Positions 52,404-60,167 of a DNA stretch of 64,000 nt are shown here, in pieces (position 1 is the stretch's first letter; every line of letters starts with the position of its first letter). Under the pieces are notes generated by a model. It was given only the letters and a program-made list of their open reading frames with translations, did not search any database and had not been told where the DNA came from. The position numbers were made by a program, and so were the translations under genes. Where the stretch lies: NCBI RefSeq assembly GCF_001457025.1, contig NZ_KQ758604.1:62001-126000 (forward strand), written 5' to 3'. This DNA comes from Pseudarthrobacter enclensis (lineage in GTDB: Bacteria; Actinomycetota; Actinomycetes; Actinomycetales; Micrococcaceae).

Positions 52404-53246
52404 TCAGCTGAGCTGCACGCCGTGCTTGTCGGCGAGGGCGGCAAAGGCCCGGGCGGCAATGCCGAAGGCGACCGGACCGGAGAAACCGCCCAGCTCGTGG
52501 GCGCTGGCAAGGTGGGGTTCCAGGGAGGCGAAGCCGTTGAAGCCGTCGGCCTTGAGGGCGGCCACCGTGGCGTCCAGCTCGCCGTCGCCCTGGCCGGAGG
52601 GCACCACTTCGCCGGTGCCGGACAGGGCGTCCTTGACTTGGAAGTATTCAAGGTAAGGGCGCAGCATGGCGTAGCCGTCGCTGTACGGCTTGACCCCCAC
52701 CTGGACGAAGTTGGCGTTGTCCCAGGCCACCCGCAAAGCAGGGGAATTTACGGTTTCCATGATGTCCAGGACGCGCTCCGGGGTGTCACCGTAGATGTCC
52801 TTCTCATTTTCGTGCAGGAGCACGACGCCGGCCGCTTCGGCTTCGGCTGCCAGTGCGGCCATGCGGACCATGACGTCGTCGCGGATGGCTTCTGCGCTTT
52901 GGCCGTCCGCGCGGTAGAAGGAGAAGATCCGGATGTATGTGGCCTGCAGCCCCTTGGCCACCGAGATGACCTGGCGGAGCCGCTGCACTTCGTGTTCAAC
53001 GGGCAGGCTCACGTCCACCTTGCCGATGGGGCTGGCAACGGCTGAAACCTTCAGTCCCCGTTCATCGAGGATGGCCTTGAGCCGCTCCACCTGTTCCGGA
53101 GTGAACTCGGAAACGTTGGTTCCCCAGGCGCTGCGGACCTCGATGTGGCTGGCGCCCAAGGCCAGCAGGACGGCCGCCTGGACGTTCGGATCGGGATCCA
53201 CCTCGTCGCCGAATCCGGACAGGGGCCAGGTTGCGTTCTCGCTCAC
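52404..53246 (-). CDS. Sugar phosphate isomerase/epimerase-like TIM barrel protein (second)
   Basis: 280 residues of the xylose-isomerase-like TIM barrel family. Segments include LSGFGDEVDPDPNVQ, SHIEVRSAWGTNVSEF, VVLLHENEKDIYGDTPERV, LRVAWDNANFVQVG and FASLEPHL, placing Glu/Asp/His ligands as expected for a metal-dependent isomerase or epimerase. GTG 53246 has AAGGAG 6 bp upstream. First gene of the operon, with promoter overlapping a LacI operator and divergent from the second lacI-type gene. Confidence 0.87.
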   Translation of the reverse strand: MSENATWPLSGFGDEVDPDPNVQAAVLLALGASHIEVRSAWGTNVSEFTPEQVERLKAILDERGLKVSAVASPIGKVDVSLPVEHEVQRLRQVISVAKGLQATYIRIFSFYRADGQSAEAIRDDVMVRMAALAAEAEAAGVVLLHENEKDIYGDTPERVLDIMETVNSPALRVAWDNANFVQVGVKPYSDGYAMLRPYLEYFQVKDALSGTGEVVPSGQGDGELDATVAALKADGFNGFASLEPHLASAHELGGFSGPVAFGIAARAFAALADKHGVQLS

Positions 53247-53323
53247 GGTTTCTCCTTGGTGCTGGCATGCGGGGCCCTCGTTGGCCGGAGGCATGCCGTG
53301 GCTGCTATCACATCTCCCTCGCA

Positions 53324-53385
53324 ACCTTAGCCGTGTTGCAACTCGCTGACAACCGGTTGCCATTCGATGCGATCCGTGACATCCT
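53324..53385. promoter_or_regulatory. Shared LacI operator with divergent promoters
   Basis: TGACAACCGGTTGCCA (53347-53362) is the operator. Minus strand: -35 TTGTCA (53352-53347), 17 bp, -10 TAAGGT (53329-53324) for the TIM-barrel operon. Plus strand: -35 TTGCCA (53357-53362), 17 bp, -10 CATCCT (53380-53385) for the lacI-type gene. One bound dimer would block both -35 boxes. Confidence 0.85.
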
Positions 53386-53451
53386 AGGGCTTTCAGCGCC
53401 GTGTCTCCGGTCACAACCGCGCTTCCGCCAGTCCGTTCAGAGAGGAACGCC

Positions 53452-54471
53452 ATGGCATCGCCGCCAGTTTCCGTGGGCCGTCCCGCCACCATCCACGACA
53501 TCGCTGCCCTGTGCGGTGTGGCGCCTTCAACCGTGTCCCGTGCACTGTCCACGCCGGACCGCGTCAACGTCAGGACCCGCGAGCGCATCCAGGCGGCCGC
53601 CGTCGAACTCAACTACACGCCCAATTCGCAGGCCAAGGCACTGAGTTCCGGCCGCACCGCAGCGGTGGGGGTGCTGGTTCCGGACATTACCAATCCGTTC
53701 TACTTCGACCTCATCCGGGGCACCCAGCTCCAGCTCAAGGCCGCCGGCTACACGCAGCTCCTGGTGGACACGGAGGAATCGGACGAGGTGGAGGCCAGCA
53801 CGCTGGAACAGCTGCGGAAGAGTTCCGACGGCGTCATTGTGGCTGCCTCGAGGCTCAACGATGAATCCCTTGCCGCTGCCGCCGCGCGGATGCCCATGGT
53901 CACGGTGAACCGGGATGTGGACGGTGTTCCGGCGGTCATCATCGACACCCCCTCCGCCATGACCCAGGCCCTGGACCACCTCATCTCGCTGGGCCACATC
54001 TCCGTTGCCTACATCGCCGGGCCGGTGGTGTCCCAGTCAAGTGCCCGGCGCTGGGCGGCGCTGACCCAGGTGGCCGAGGACCGCGGCGTCCAAGTGCGCA
54101 ACCTGGGACCCTTTGCGCCGAAGAAACAATCCGGCGCGGCCGCTGCGGATGCTGCGGTGCACAGCGGGGTCACGGCCTGCATCGTCTTCAACGACCTCAT
54201 TGCCATCGGCATGCTGCAGCGGCTGCGTGAGCGCGGCATCCGGGTCCCGGAAGACATGAGCATCGTGGGCTGCGACGACATCTTCGGGGCAGATTTCTGC
54301 AACCCGCCCCTGACCACCCTCTCCTCCCCCATCGAGCAGGCCGGCCGCGTGGCGGTGTCAATGCTCCTGGCGCAGCTTAATCCCCTGGGCGGCGGCGGCG
54401 TCCGCAGCCGCTCGGTGATGCCTACCCACCTCACGGTGCGGGGCTCCACCACGTCGGCGCCGGGGAACTGA
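53452..54471 (+). CDS. LacI family repressor (second)
   Basis: 339 residues. Headpiece TIHDIAALCGVAPSTVSRALSTP, hinge NSQAKALSSGRT, effector domain AAVGVLVPDITNPFYFDLIR, and VGCDDIFGADFCNPPLTTLS near the C-terminus. ATG 53452 has AGAGAGG 5 bp upstream. The gene's own promoter shares the operator with the divergent isomerase-oxidoreductase operon, so autorepression is likely. It resembles the repressor at 42582 in the effector domain (both have GxDDIFGADF), and the two may have overlapping operators. Confidence 0.93.
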   Translation: MASPPVSVGRPATIHDIAALCGVAPSTVSRALSTPDRVNVRTRERIQAAAVELNYTPNSQAKALSSGRTAAVGVLVPDITNPFYFDLIRGTQLQLKAAGYTQLLVDTEESDEVEASTLEQLRKSSDGVIVAASRLNDESLAAAAARMPMVTVNRDVDGVPAVIIDTPSAMTQALDHLISLGHISVAYIAGPVVSQSSARRWAALTQVAEDRGVQVRNLGPFAPKKQSGAAAADAAVHSGVTACIVFNDLIAIGMLQRLRERGIRVPEDMSIVGCDDIFGADFCNPPLTTLSSPIEQAGRVAVSMLLAQLNPLGGGGVRSRSVMPTHLTVRGSTTSAPGN

Positions 54472-54515
54472 CGGCGGCGGCCCAACTTCGCTGCAAATAA
54501 GCGTTTTCGCTGCGG

Positions 54516-54559
54516 ATATTCGATGGCGCACCCCGTATATACGGAGCGACATCGAATAT
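54516..54559. repeat. 44-bp palindromic element between convergent genes
   Basis: Arms ATATTCGATG (54516-54525) and CATCGAATAT (54550-54559) flank an inner palindrome CCGTATATACGG (54533-54544). There is no T-run, so it is not a standard terminator. Confidence 0.6.
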
Positions 54560-54619
54560 GCGCGTCGGGATCGGAACAGCGCGTCTGAAACGGGATCCGG
54601 GAGCCGGCGGCGTTGCCGG

Positions 54620-55489
54620 TCACCAGCGCTCCAGTGCCTCGCGCAGCATGCGGTGGCCTTGGTTCTCGAAGGCTTCGTCCCCCACCTGGTACGCCCACAC
54701 CGCGGTGCCGATGGCTTCCCGGAGCAGGGCGATCCGCCAAACCGGCGCTGACCGCGGGTCCCCGCCGTAGCCGTCCAGGAACGCCTGTTCAAGGTCCGGG
54801 CGTCCCCGCCACTGCTGCACGGCCAGCCGGCACAGGTCCGTGGCGGCAGGCCGGAACGCGAACCTGCTGAAGTCGATGATGCAGACCTCGCCCCGGTGGA
54901 CAAGCCAGTTCCGCGGCTGCCAGTCCCCGTGGGTGGGAACGACGGCGGCAGGTTCCGTGCGGTAGTCCGCCAGCCGCCGCCGGGCCTCCTGTTCAATATC
55001 GGAGTCAATCCGGTGGTCACGCTCCAGCCACGCGAGCGCCGCCGAGGTGGCCCGGGCTTCGTAGCTCCCATCAGTGCGGGTTTCCTGGCCGTGCAGCAGC
55101 CTGAGCAGCCGGCCGGCCTGGGCATGCGTGTCCGGAGACTGTTCTGCCGCTGTTCCCTCCACCAGCACGCCCTCAAGGTACTCAGTCACCAGGATGTTGG
55201 CAGCAGGGTCCGCGTGCAGCAGGCGGGCTGCCCGCGCGCGCTCCACCAGCGGACGGGTAACGGCGCGGTGGGCTGCGATCTCGCGGGCCAGGTGGTGGTT
55301 GGCCGGTGCCCCGGCCTTGACGATCACCTGTCCGGCGGGCGCCTGGACGTGCAGGACCTTGGTGTCGACGAGCCCCCAGGACAGGTCGGCCACGAGCTGC
55401 GGCACCTCAAGCCACGATTCGACGAGCCTGGACTGTTCGGGGCCCAACAGCCCGCCGTCCCACTGCCCGGTCCCGAAGACTTGCCCCAT
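54620..55489 (-). CDS. Aminoglycoside phosphotransferase (APH) family kinase-like protein
   Basis: 289 residues of the APH/choline-kinase fold. Catalytic loop VVPTHGDWQPRNWLV (HGDxxxxN) and metal-binding IIDFSRFAF are visible; the N-lobe has VIVKAGAPANHHLAREI. The substrate is unknown; these proteins phosphorylate small alcohols or aminoglycosides, and no resistance role can be claimed. ATG 55489 has TAGGCT 6 nt upstream (leaderless). Convergent with the second lacI-type gene. Confidence 0.85.
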   Translation of the reverse strand: MGQVFGTGQWDGGLLGPEQSRLVESWLEVPQLVADLSWGLVDTKVLHVQAPAGQVIVKAGAPANHHLAREIAAHRAVTRPLVERARAARLLHADPAANILVTEYLEGVLVEGTAAEQSPDTHAQAGRLLRLLHGQETRTDGSYEARATSAALAWLERDHRIDSDIEQEARRRLADYRTEPAAVVPTHGDWQPRNWLVHRGEVCIIDFSRFAFRPAATDLCRLAVQQWRGRPDLEQAFLDGYGGDPRSAPVWRIALLREAIGTAVWAYQVGDEAFENQGHRMLREALERW

Positions 55490-55495
55490 CCCTGG

Positions 55496-55501
55496 AGCCT
55501 A
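55496..55501 (-). promoter_or_regulatory. -10 box TAGGCT, leaderless start of the APH-like gene
   Basis: Minus-strand TAGGCT followed by 6 nt and ATG 55489. Confidence 0.5.
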
Positions 55502-55538
55502 ACAATGGCCTTGGCCCCGCAATGATCTGAGCCTGCCC

Positions 55539-56318
55539 CTACACGGCCGACCAGCCGCCGTCGGACGCGAGGATGGCGCCGTTGATGTTGGTGCCATCCC
55601 CGCTGAGGAGGAAGGTGATGGACGCGGCCAGCTGCGCCGCCGTGGCGGGCGCGGGAATGTTGGCCTGCATGAGCGGACCAAGGCGTCCTGCCGCCAGCTC
55701 CGAGCCCCAGTTGGCCTCGATGTTGGTGATGGTGGCGCCGGGCGCAACGGCGTTGAACCGCAGCCCCCTTGGCCCGTACATGACAGCGGAATTCCTGGTC
55801 AGCCCCACCACGGCGTGCTTTGACGCGGTATAGGCGGCACCGGCGGCCGAGCCCCGCAGGCCGGCCTCGGACGCGACGTTGACCACCGACCCTTCACCGG
55901 CCTCCAGCATCAGCGGGACCACGGCACGGGTGAGCCGCATCAGCGCCGTGACGTTGATCCGGAACACCCGGTCCCACAGGTCGTCGTCAACCTCGTGCAC
56001 GGGAGCGAAGTTGTCCATGATCCCGGCTACGTTGGCCAGGGCATCCACGCGGCCCGCGGCGGCGGCCACCGCCGCGGCCACAGTCTCTTCCGTGGAAATA
56101 TCGCCGGCCACCGGCACCAGGTCCAGGCCGGCGTTCTCCGCCACGAGGTCATCGAGCCGCTGCTTGCTGATGTCCGCGGCGATAACACGGCCGCCCTCCC
56201 TGGCAACCCGAAGCGCGGTGGCCTGGCCGATGCCCGAGCCTGCGCCCGTGACAATAACGGTCCTGCCCGCGAACCGGCCGGGTGTTGCGTTTTCCTGCCA
56301 TGCGGCGTCGTTGCCCAT
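55539..56318 (-). CDS. Short-chain dehydrogenase/reductase (SDR)
   Basis: 259-residue classical SDR. Cofactor motif TVIVTGAGSGIGQATAL, structural NVAG, catalytic Ser region VVNVASEAGLRGSAAG and YTASKHAVVGLT (YxxxK), with C-terminal GTNINGAILASDGGW. An Asp after the second strand (VIAADIS) suggests NAD(H). AAAGGGG lies before the ATG. It is divergent from a TetR gene with a palindrome between them, so it is probably under that regulator. Substrate unknown. Confidence 0.92.
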   Translation of the reverse strand: MGNDAAWQENATPGRFAGRTVIVTGAGSGIGQATALRVAREGGRVIAADISKQRLDDLVAENAGLDLVPVAGDISTEETVAAAVAAAAGRVDALANVAGIMDNFAPVHEVDDDLWDRVFRINVTALMRLTRAVVPLMLEAGEGSVVNVASEAGLRGSAAGAAYTASKHAVVGLTRNSAVMYGPRGLRFNAVAPGATITNIEANWGSELAAGRLGPLMQANIPAPATAAQLAASITFLLSGDGTNINGAILASDGGWSAV

Positions 56319-56352
56319 GGTGCCCCTTTCATCTGCTCCAGTACGTGCGGAC

Positions 56353-56378
56353 AGCTTATGACACTGAGTGTCTTTATG
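56353..56378. promoter_or_regulatory. Candidate TetR operator in the SDR/TetR divergent region
   Basis: GACACTGAGTGTC (56360-56372) is a perfect palindrome with one central base. It sits in the 17-bp spacer ahead of a minus-strand -10 TAAGCT (56358-56353) for the SDR gene, while GGAAGGG (56378-56384) is the ribosome site of the TetR gene. Confidence 0.6.
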
Positions 56379-56392
56379 GAAGGGTGCGTTGG

Positions 56393-57022
56393 GTGAATAC
56401 TGGGGGCATGCCCACGGTCGAGCCAGCCACCCGGTCCACAGGACGTCCCGTCACCATTGATCCGGAATCCGTGGCCCGCGTGGCCATGGAGCTTTTCTCC
56501 CGGGACGGGTATGAAAACACGTCCATGGAGGACATCGCCCGCGCGGCGGGGATTGGCCGGAAGAGCCTTTACCGCTACTTCGCCACCAAGGCGGACCTGG
56601 TGTGGGGCGGCACCGAGCCGGCGGTCGAAGCCTCGGTGGTGCAGTTGGAGGCCGGTGCCGCCGGCCGCGCGGACGACCCTCTCTCGGCGCTGCGGCAATC
56701 CGTCGTTGCCGGCGCCGCGGCCCTGCCGGACCTGGCGGTCACCCGGGCCCGGCTCCGCCTGATCGGTACCCACCGGGACCTGCTCAACCGCAGCTATGAG
56801 GCGCTGGGTTCGCAGCGGGACGTCACCCTGGAGCACCTCAAGGCGGCGGGTGTTCCGGCTGCCACCGCCCGCTATGCCTGCGCAGCCTTCATCGGCGCCA
56901 CCTTCCAGGCGTGGCTTGAGTGGGCCGCCGGAAACGACCCGGATCCTGCCCCCTACCTTGAGGCGGCCACCGCCGTAGTCCGGCTGCCGCAGGGCCACGG
57001 CTCCGTTGGGAAGCAACTGTGA
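56393..57022 (+). CDS. TetR family transcriptional regulator
   Basis: 209 residues. The helix-turn-helix reads SVARVAMELFSRDGYENTSM then EDIARAAGIGRKSLYRYFATKADLV. The C-terminal domain has AGVPAATARYACAAFIGATF. GTG 56393 is chosen for the GGAAGGG site 8 bp upstream; ATG 56408 would remove five residues and leave the ribosome site too far. It is divergent from the SDR gene and its stop overlaps the next gene by 4 bp. Probably controls the SDR and itself through the palindrome at 56360-56372. Confidence 0.88.
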   Translation: MNTGGMPTVEPATRSTGRPVTIDPESVARVAMELFSRDGYENTSMEDIARAAGIGRKSLYRYFATKADLVWGGTEPAVEASVVQLEAGAAGRADDPLSALRQSVVAGAAALPDLAVTRARLRLIGTHRDLLNRSYEALGSQRDVTLEHLKAAGVPAATARYACAAFIGATFQAWLEWAAGNDPDPAPYLEAATAVVRLPQGHGSVGKQL

Positions 57023-57744
57023 AGCCCCTGACGGACACCAGCCCACCGGCGGACTTGGTTCAACTGGGCACCTGGGACATCCCGTCAACGATGCTCGACG
57101 GGCTTGGAACCACGTGGCCCGGCATCATCGCGGGCCACCCTCCGTTGGACCCCGCCGCCAAGCCCCGGCGTGCCGGCGACGGGTTCCCGGAGCAGGGGTG
57201 GCGCGTGGTCCTCCGGGACGCCGCGCCGTGGGCATCCGAGACACTCGTCCTGGCGGCCCCGTCCACAGTCCGCCCCGGCCACTGGATCACGGTGCAGCTG
57301 CACAGGGGCAGCAATGGATGGGTCCTGGCCGCACCGTCAAGCAACCCGCCGGTTCCGACGAAGCGCCAGCGCAGCCGCGGCCTGCGGCTGGAATGGGCGG
57401 CCAGCAGGTTCTCCACGCCGCACGGGGAACAGGCTGCGCTGGACACCGTGCTGGTCAACGGGAGCGGACAGCCATGGGCACCTACGGAGGAGGATGTTGC
57501 CCACCTTCACGGCATCATCCACGATTCGCGGGGACGCCGCCTGGGAACCGGGGGACTCGCCTATGGAAGGCTGGGGCTGCCTCCCTTTCCCGAACTGTTG
57601 CCCGGAGGCCGGGCCACCCTGCAGGTAACAGCCTGCACCCCCGCCCTGTCCGGGTTGGCGGCCGGCCGTTATCTGGTGCTGGCGTACCTGCCGTCCCTGG
57701 ACCTCCGGACACCGGACATGGCCACGCTGACCGTGCACCCCTGA
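57019..57744 (+). CDS. Hypothetical protein
   Basis: 241 residues starting with GTG in a GTGA overlap with the TetR stop. It is soluble, has no signal peptide and is rich in Pro, Leu and Gly. Segments such as PGHWITVQLHRGSNGWVLA, LRLEWAASRF and AAGRYLVLAYLPSLDL suggest a beta-rich fold. No domain recognised. Translational coupling to the TetR gene suggests a shared role, but nothing more can be said. Confidence 0.7.
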   Translation: MKPLTDTSPPADLVQLGTWDIPSTMLDGLGTTWPGIIAGHPPLDPAAKPRRAGDGFPEQGWRVVLRDAAPWASETLVLAAPSTVRPGHWITVQLHRGSNGWVLAAPSSNPPVPTKRQRSRGLRLEWAASRFSTPHGEQAALDTVLVNGSGQPWAPTEEDVAHLHGIIHDSRGRRLGTGGLAYGRLGLPPFPELLPGGRATLQVTACTPALSGLAAGRYLVLAYLPSLDLRTPDMATLTVHP

Positions 57745-57786
57745 ACAGGCGCACGCGCGGCCACAGGGGTCCCGGGCGTTATGCGG

Positions 57787-58134
57787 CTACAGCCTGTCGG
57801 TACGGTCCTCGCCGCCCTTGTGGCTGCTGCCGCGAAGGTTCTCCTGGACCTTGCCGAAGAGGTCCTTGATGGTGGACTCCGCGTTGGTGATGACATCCAC
57901 CGGCACGTAGACGTCGTGGGAAACCGGCAGGTCGTACTCATCTTTCAGGTGCGTGCCGCTGCCAACGCCCTGGAGGGACAGGTAAACCATCGCTTCCGTC
58001 CGGGCAATCCCGGCCAGCTTGCCGAAGACCACCGTAAACTCGTTGGGCTGGAACGTGATGGTCTGGCCAATATGGCTGCGGCCAAGTTCACCAGCGGGAA
58101 CAACCTTTTCTGACTGGCTTCCGGTGTAGTCCAT
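57787..58134 (-). CDS. Conserved hypothetical protein
   Basis: 115-residue soluble protein. The stretch ITFQPNEFTVVFGKLAGIARTEAMVYLS and the later VYVPVDVITNAESTIKDLFGK look like a small alpha/beta domain, ending in a charged tail. ATG 58134 follows AAGGAGAAGTTC, a strong ribosome site. It stands alone between two plus-strand genes. I do not recognise a family. Confidence 0.75.
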   Translation of the reverse strand: MDYTGSQSEKVVPAGELGRSHIGQTITFQPNEFTVVFGKLAGIARTEAMVYLSLQGVGSGTHLKDEYDLPVSHDVYVPVDVITNAESTIKDLFGKVQENLRGSSHKGGEDRTDRL

Positions 58135-58287
58135 GAACTTCTCCTTAGATCGCCTGCGCGGATGCACAGCAGTCTAGCCCCGGCGGGTGGGCCCGGGCCC
58201 GGCTTGGCAGGACTTTGGGGGCACCCCCTTCCCCTGCAAGACTGGGCGGACCAGCCCCGCAGCCCAGACCCCCGCCAGGAGAACGCC

Positions 58288-59355
58288 ATGACCCAGCAGG
58301 ACCACTCCGTTTCGCGCCCGCGCACCCTCCAGGACCTGCTGGGCATTGAGGCCCCGGTGGTTCTGGGGCCCTTCGGCGGCGTCTCCTCGGTGGCGCTCAC
58401 CGCTGCGGTGTCCGACGGCGGCGGGCTGGGTTCCTATGGCCTGTACGGGTACGACGGCGGGGCGATCCGGAAGACCGCAGCCGACATTCGCGCCGCCACG
58501 GCAAAGCCCTTCGCGCTCAACCTGTGGGTCCCCACCGGCAGCGAGGCAACGGACCTGCCGGAGGCCGAGTTCGACAGCTACGTCCGCGTCCTGCAGCCCT
58601 ACTTCGAGGAACTGGGGATCCCGCTGCCGGAGATGCCCGCCCGTTACATGCCCGACTACGGCGAGCAGGTGGAGGCAACGCTGGAAGCGGCTCCCGCCGT
58701 CGTCAGCTTTGTTTTTGGCGTGCCGGCGTCGGAGGTGGTGGAAGAGGCCCACCGGCGGGGCATCCGCGTGGCCGGCACCGCCACCACCGTGGACGAGGCG
58801 GTGGCTCTCGAGGCCGGCGGGGTTGACGCCGTGGTGGCCAGCGGGATGGAGTCGGGCGGGCACCGCGTCTCCTTCCTTCGCCCCGCGGAGGAATCCCTGG
58901 TGGGCACCTTCGCCCTGGTGCCGCAGGTTGCCGACGCCGTCAGCATCCCCGTGATCGCGGCCGGCGGAATCGCCGACCGGCGCGGCTTCGCCGCCGCCAC
59001 CGCGCTGGGCGCCGCCGGCGTCCAGGTGGGTACAGCCTTCCTGGCCACCCGGGAATCCGCTGCCGCACCCGCTTACCGCGAACTGCTCCACAGCCCCGCG
59101 GCAGGCACCACCGTCCTCACCCGGGCACTGAGCGGACGCCTGGCCCGCGGCATTCCCAACCGCGTCACCGCAGAACTGGCAGCACCCGCCATCGCCCCGT
59201 TCCCCGTGCAGAACTGGCTGACCGGCCGGTTCAGGCCCCAGGCGGCCGCCGCCGGAAACACCGACCTCATGTCCCTGTGGGCCGGCCAGGCAGCACGGCT
59301 GGTCCGGCACCACACGGCGGCGGACGTCCTGGCCGAACTGCTGGCCGGCTCCTAA
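58288..59355 (+). CDS. Nitronate monooxygenase (2-nitropropane dioxygenase-like)
   Basis: 355-residue FMN-dependent TIM-barrel enzyme oxidising alkyl nitronates. Start QDLLGIEAPVVLGPFGGVSS, the FMN/active-site segment DAVVASGMESGGHRVSFL (His), VIAAGGIADRRGFAAATAL and GAAGVQVGTAFLAT match the family. ATG 58288 has CAGGAG 7 bp upstream. Family members also act on related substrates, so the name is by similarity. No partner genes adjacent. Confidence 0.9.
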   Translation: MTQQDHSVSRPRTLQDLLGIEAPVVLGPFGGVSSVALTAAVSDGGGLGSYGLYGYDGGAIRKTAADIRAATAKPFALNLWVPTGSEATDLPEAEFDSYVRVLQPYFEELGIPLPEMPARYMPDYGEQVEATLEAAPAVVSFVFGVPASEVVEEAHRRGIRVAGTATTVDEAVALEAGGVDAVVASGMESGGHRVSFLRPAEESLVGTFALVPQVADAVSIPVIAAGGIADRRGFAAATALGAAGVQVGTAFLATRESAAAPAYRELLHSPAAGTTVLTRALSGRLARGIPNRVTAELAAPAIAPFPVQNWLTGRFRPQAAAAGNTDLMSLWAGQAARLVRHHTAADVLAELLAGS

Positions 59356-59391
59356 GGGGCCCAACGGACCGTTCCGGCCGCACGCCGCCGG

Positions 59392-59430
59392 TAGAATCAG
59401 GACGGCGGGAACAGCCACGGTTTCCCGCCG
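59392..59430 (+). promoter_or_regulatory. Promoter element and 5' leader hairpin of the YcnI-linked operon
   Basis: TAGAAT (59392-59397) is a good -10; no strong -35 is seen. The hairpin CGGCGGGAA/TTCCCGCCG (59403-59411, 59422-59430) begins about where transcription would start, so it would sit at the mRNA 5' end. Confidence 0.45.
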
Positions 59431-59467
59431 CCCAACCACGCCAGGCCACGCCGGGAGAGGAGCGTCC

Positions 59468-60097
59468 GTGCCAGCACACCGCACGCGCACGCCTTTCCAC
59501 TTCCTGCGTGCCTCCGCCCTGGCCACGGGCATCCTGACCCTGGCCTCAGGCGCGCACACGTCAGCGGGCGGACAGTTGCCCGCCCCGGGCATCCTGCTGG
59601 CCATGCTGGCGCTGACCGGTCTGGCGAGTACCGTCGCCACCCGGCTGAGGCTCTCATTTCCTGCGATGGCGGCGCTGATGGGCGGCGGACAGGTGGCACT
59701 GCATGAGCTCTTCACGGCTTTGAGCGCGGCAGGCGGCCCGGCGGTAACGTCAGTGCCTGCCGGCCACCAGCACGGACTCCCTGCCTTCCCGCCCGACCTG
59801 CCGTCCCTGGCGGGGCACCTCAGCCCCGCCGATCCCGCGGCAGCTCCCCTGATGGTGGCAGCACACGCCGTGGCCACCCTCGGCTGCGCCCTCCTGCTGG
59901 CCAAGGGCGAGGCCGCCCTTTGGGCCCTGGCCGCATGGCTCAGGCCCTTCGCCGCGCTTCCCGAACCTGCCCGGCCTGCCCCGGCCGTGCCCGCCGTCCA
60001 GGCCTTCCCCTCCCCCGCCGCCCCCCGCCCGCCCTGGCGGAACCTGCGGCAAGACAGCCGGCGCGGCCCGCCTTCCGCCGTCGTGCTTCCCTCCTGA
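59468..60097 (+). CDS. Membrane protein linked to YcnI, unknown function
   Basis: 209 residues with about four hydrophobic segments (FLRASALATGILTLASG, GILLAMLALTGLASTVA, a third near FPAMAALMGGGQVALHEL, and MVAAHAVATLGCALLLA). A His-containing loop (PAGHQHGLPAF) sits between them, and a Pro/Ala/Arg-rich tail ends the protein. GTG start with GGGAGAGGAG about 7 bp upstream. The YcnI-like gene follows 70 bp later, suggesting a copper-related or envelope function, but no domain is recognised. Confidence 0.7.
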   Translation: MPAHRTRTPFHFLRASALATGILTLASGAHTSAGGQLPAPGILLAMLALTGLASTVATRLRLSFPAMAALMGGGQVALHELFTALSAAGGPAVTSVPAGHQHGLPAFPPDLPSLAGHLSPADPAAAPLMVAAHAVATLGCALLLAKGEAALWALAAWLRPFAALPEPARPAPAVPAVQAFPSPAAPRPPWRNLRQDSRRGPPSAVVLPS

Positions 60098-60167
60098 CCA
60101 CCGGCCCCTGCGCCGGACCTGACATTCTGCACCCGGGACTTCCCGTGTGCGCCAGAAAGGCAAACCC

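Noticed and set aside
54620-55489. Aminoglycoside resistance gene
   Set aside because: The kinase fold is shared by many non-resistance enzymes and no substrate evidence is available.
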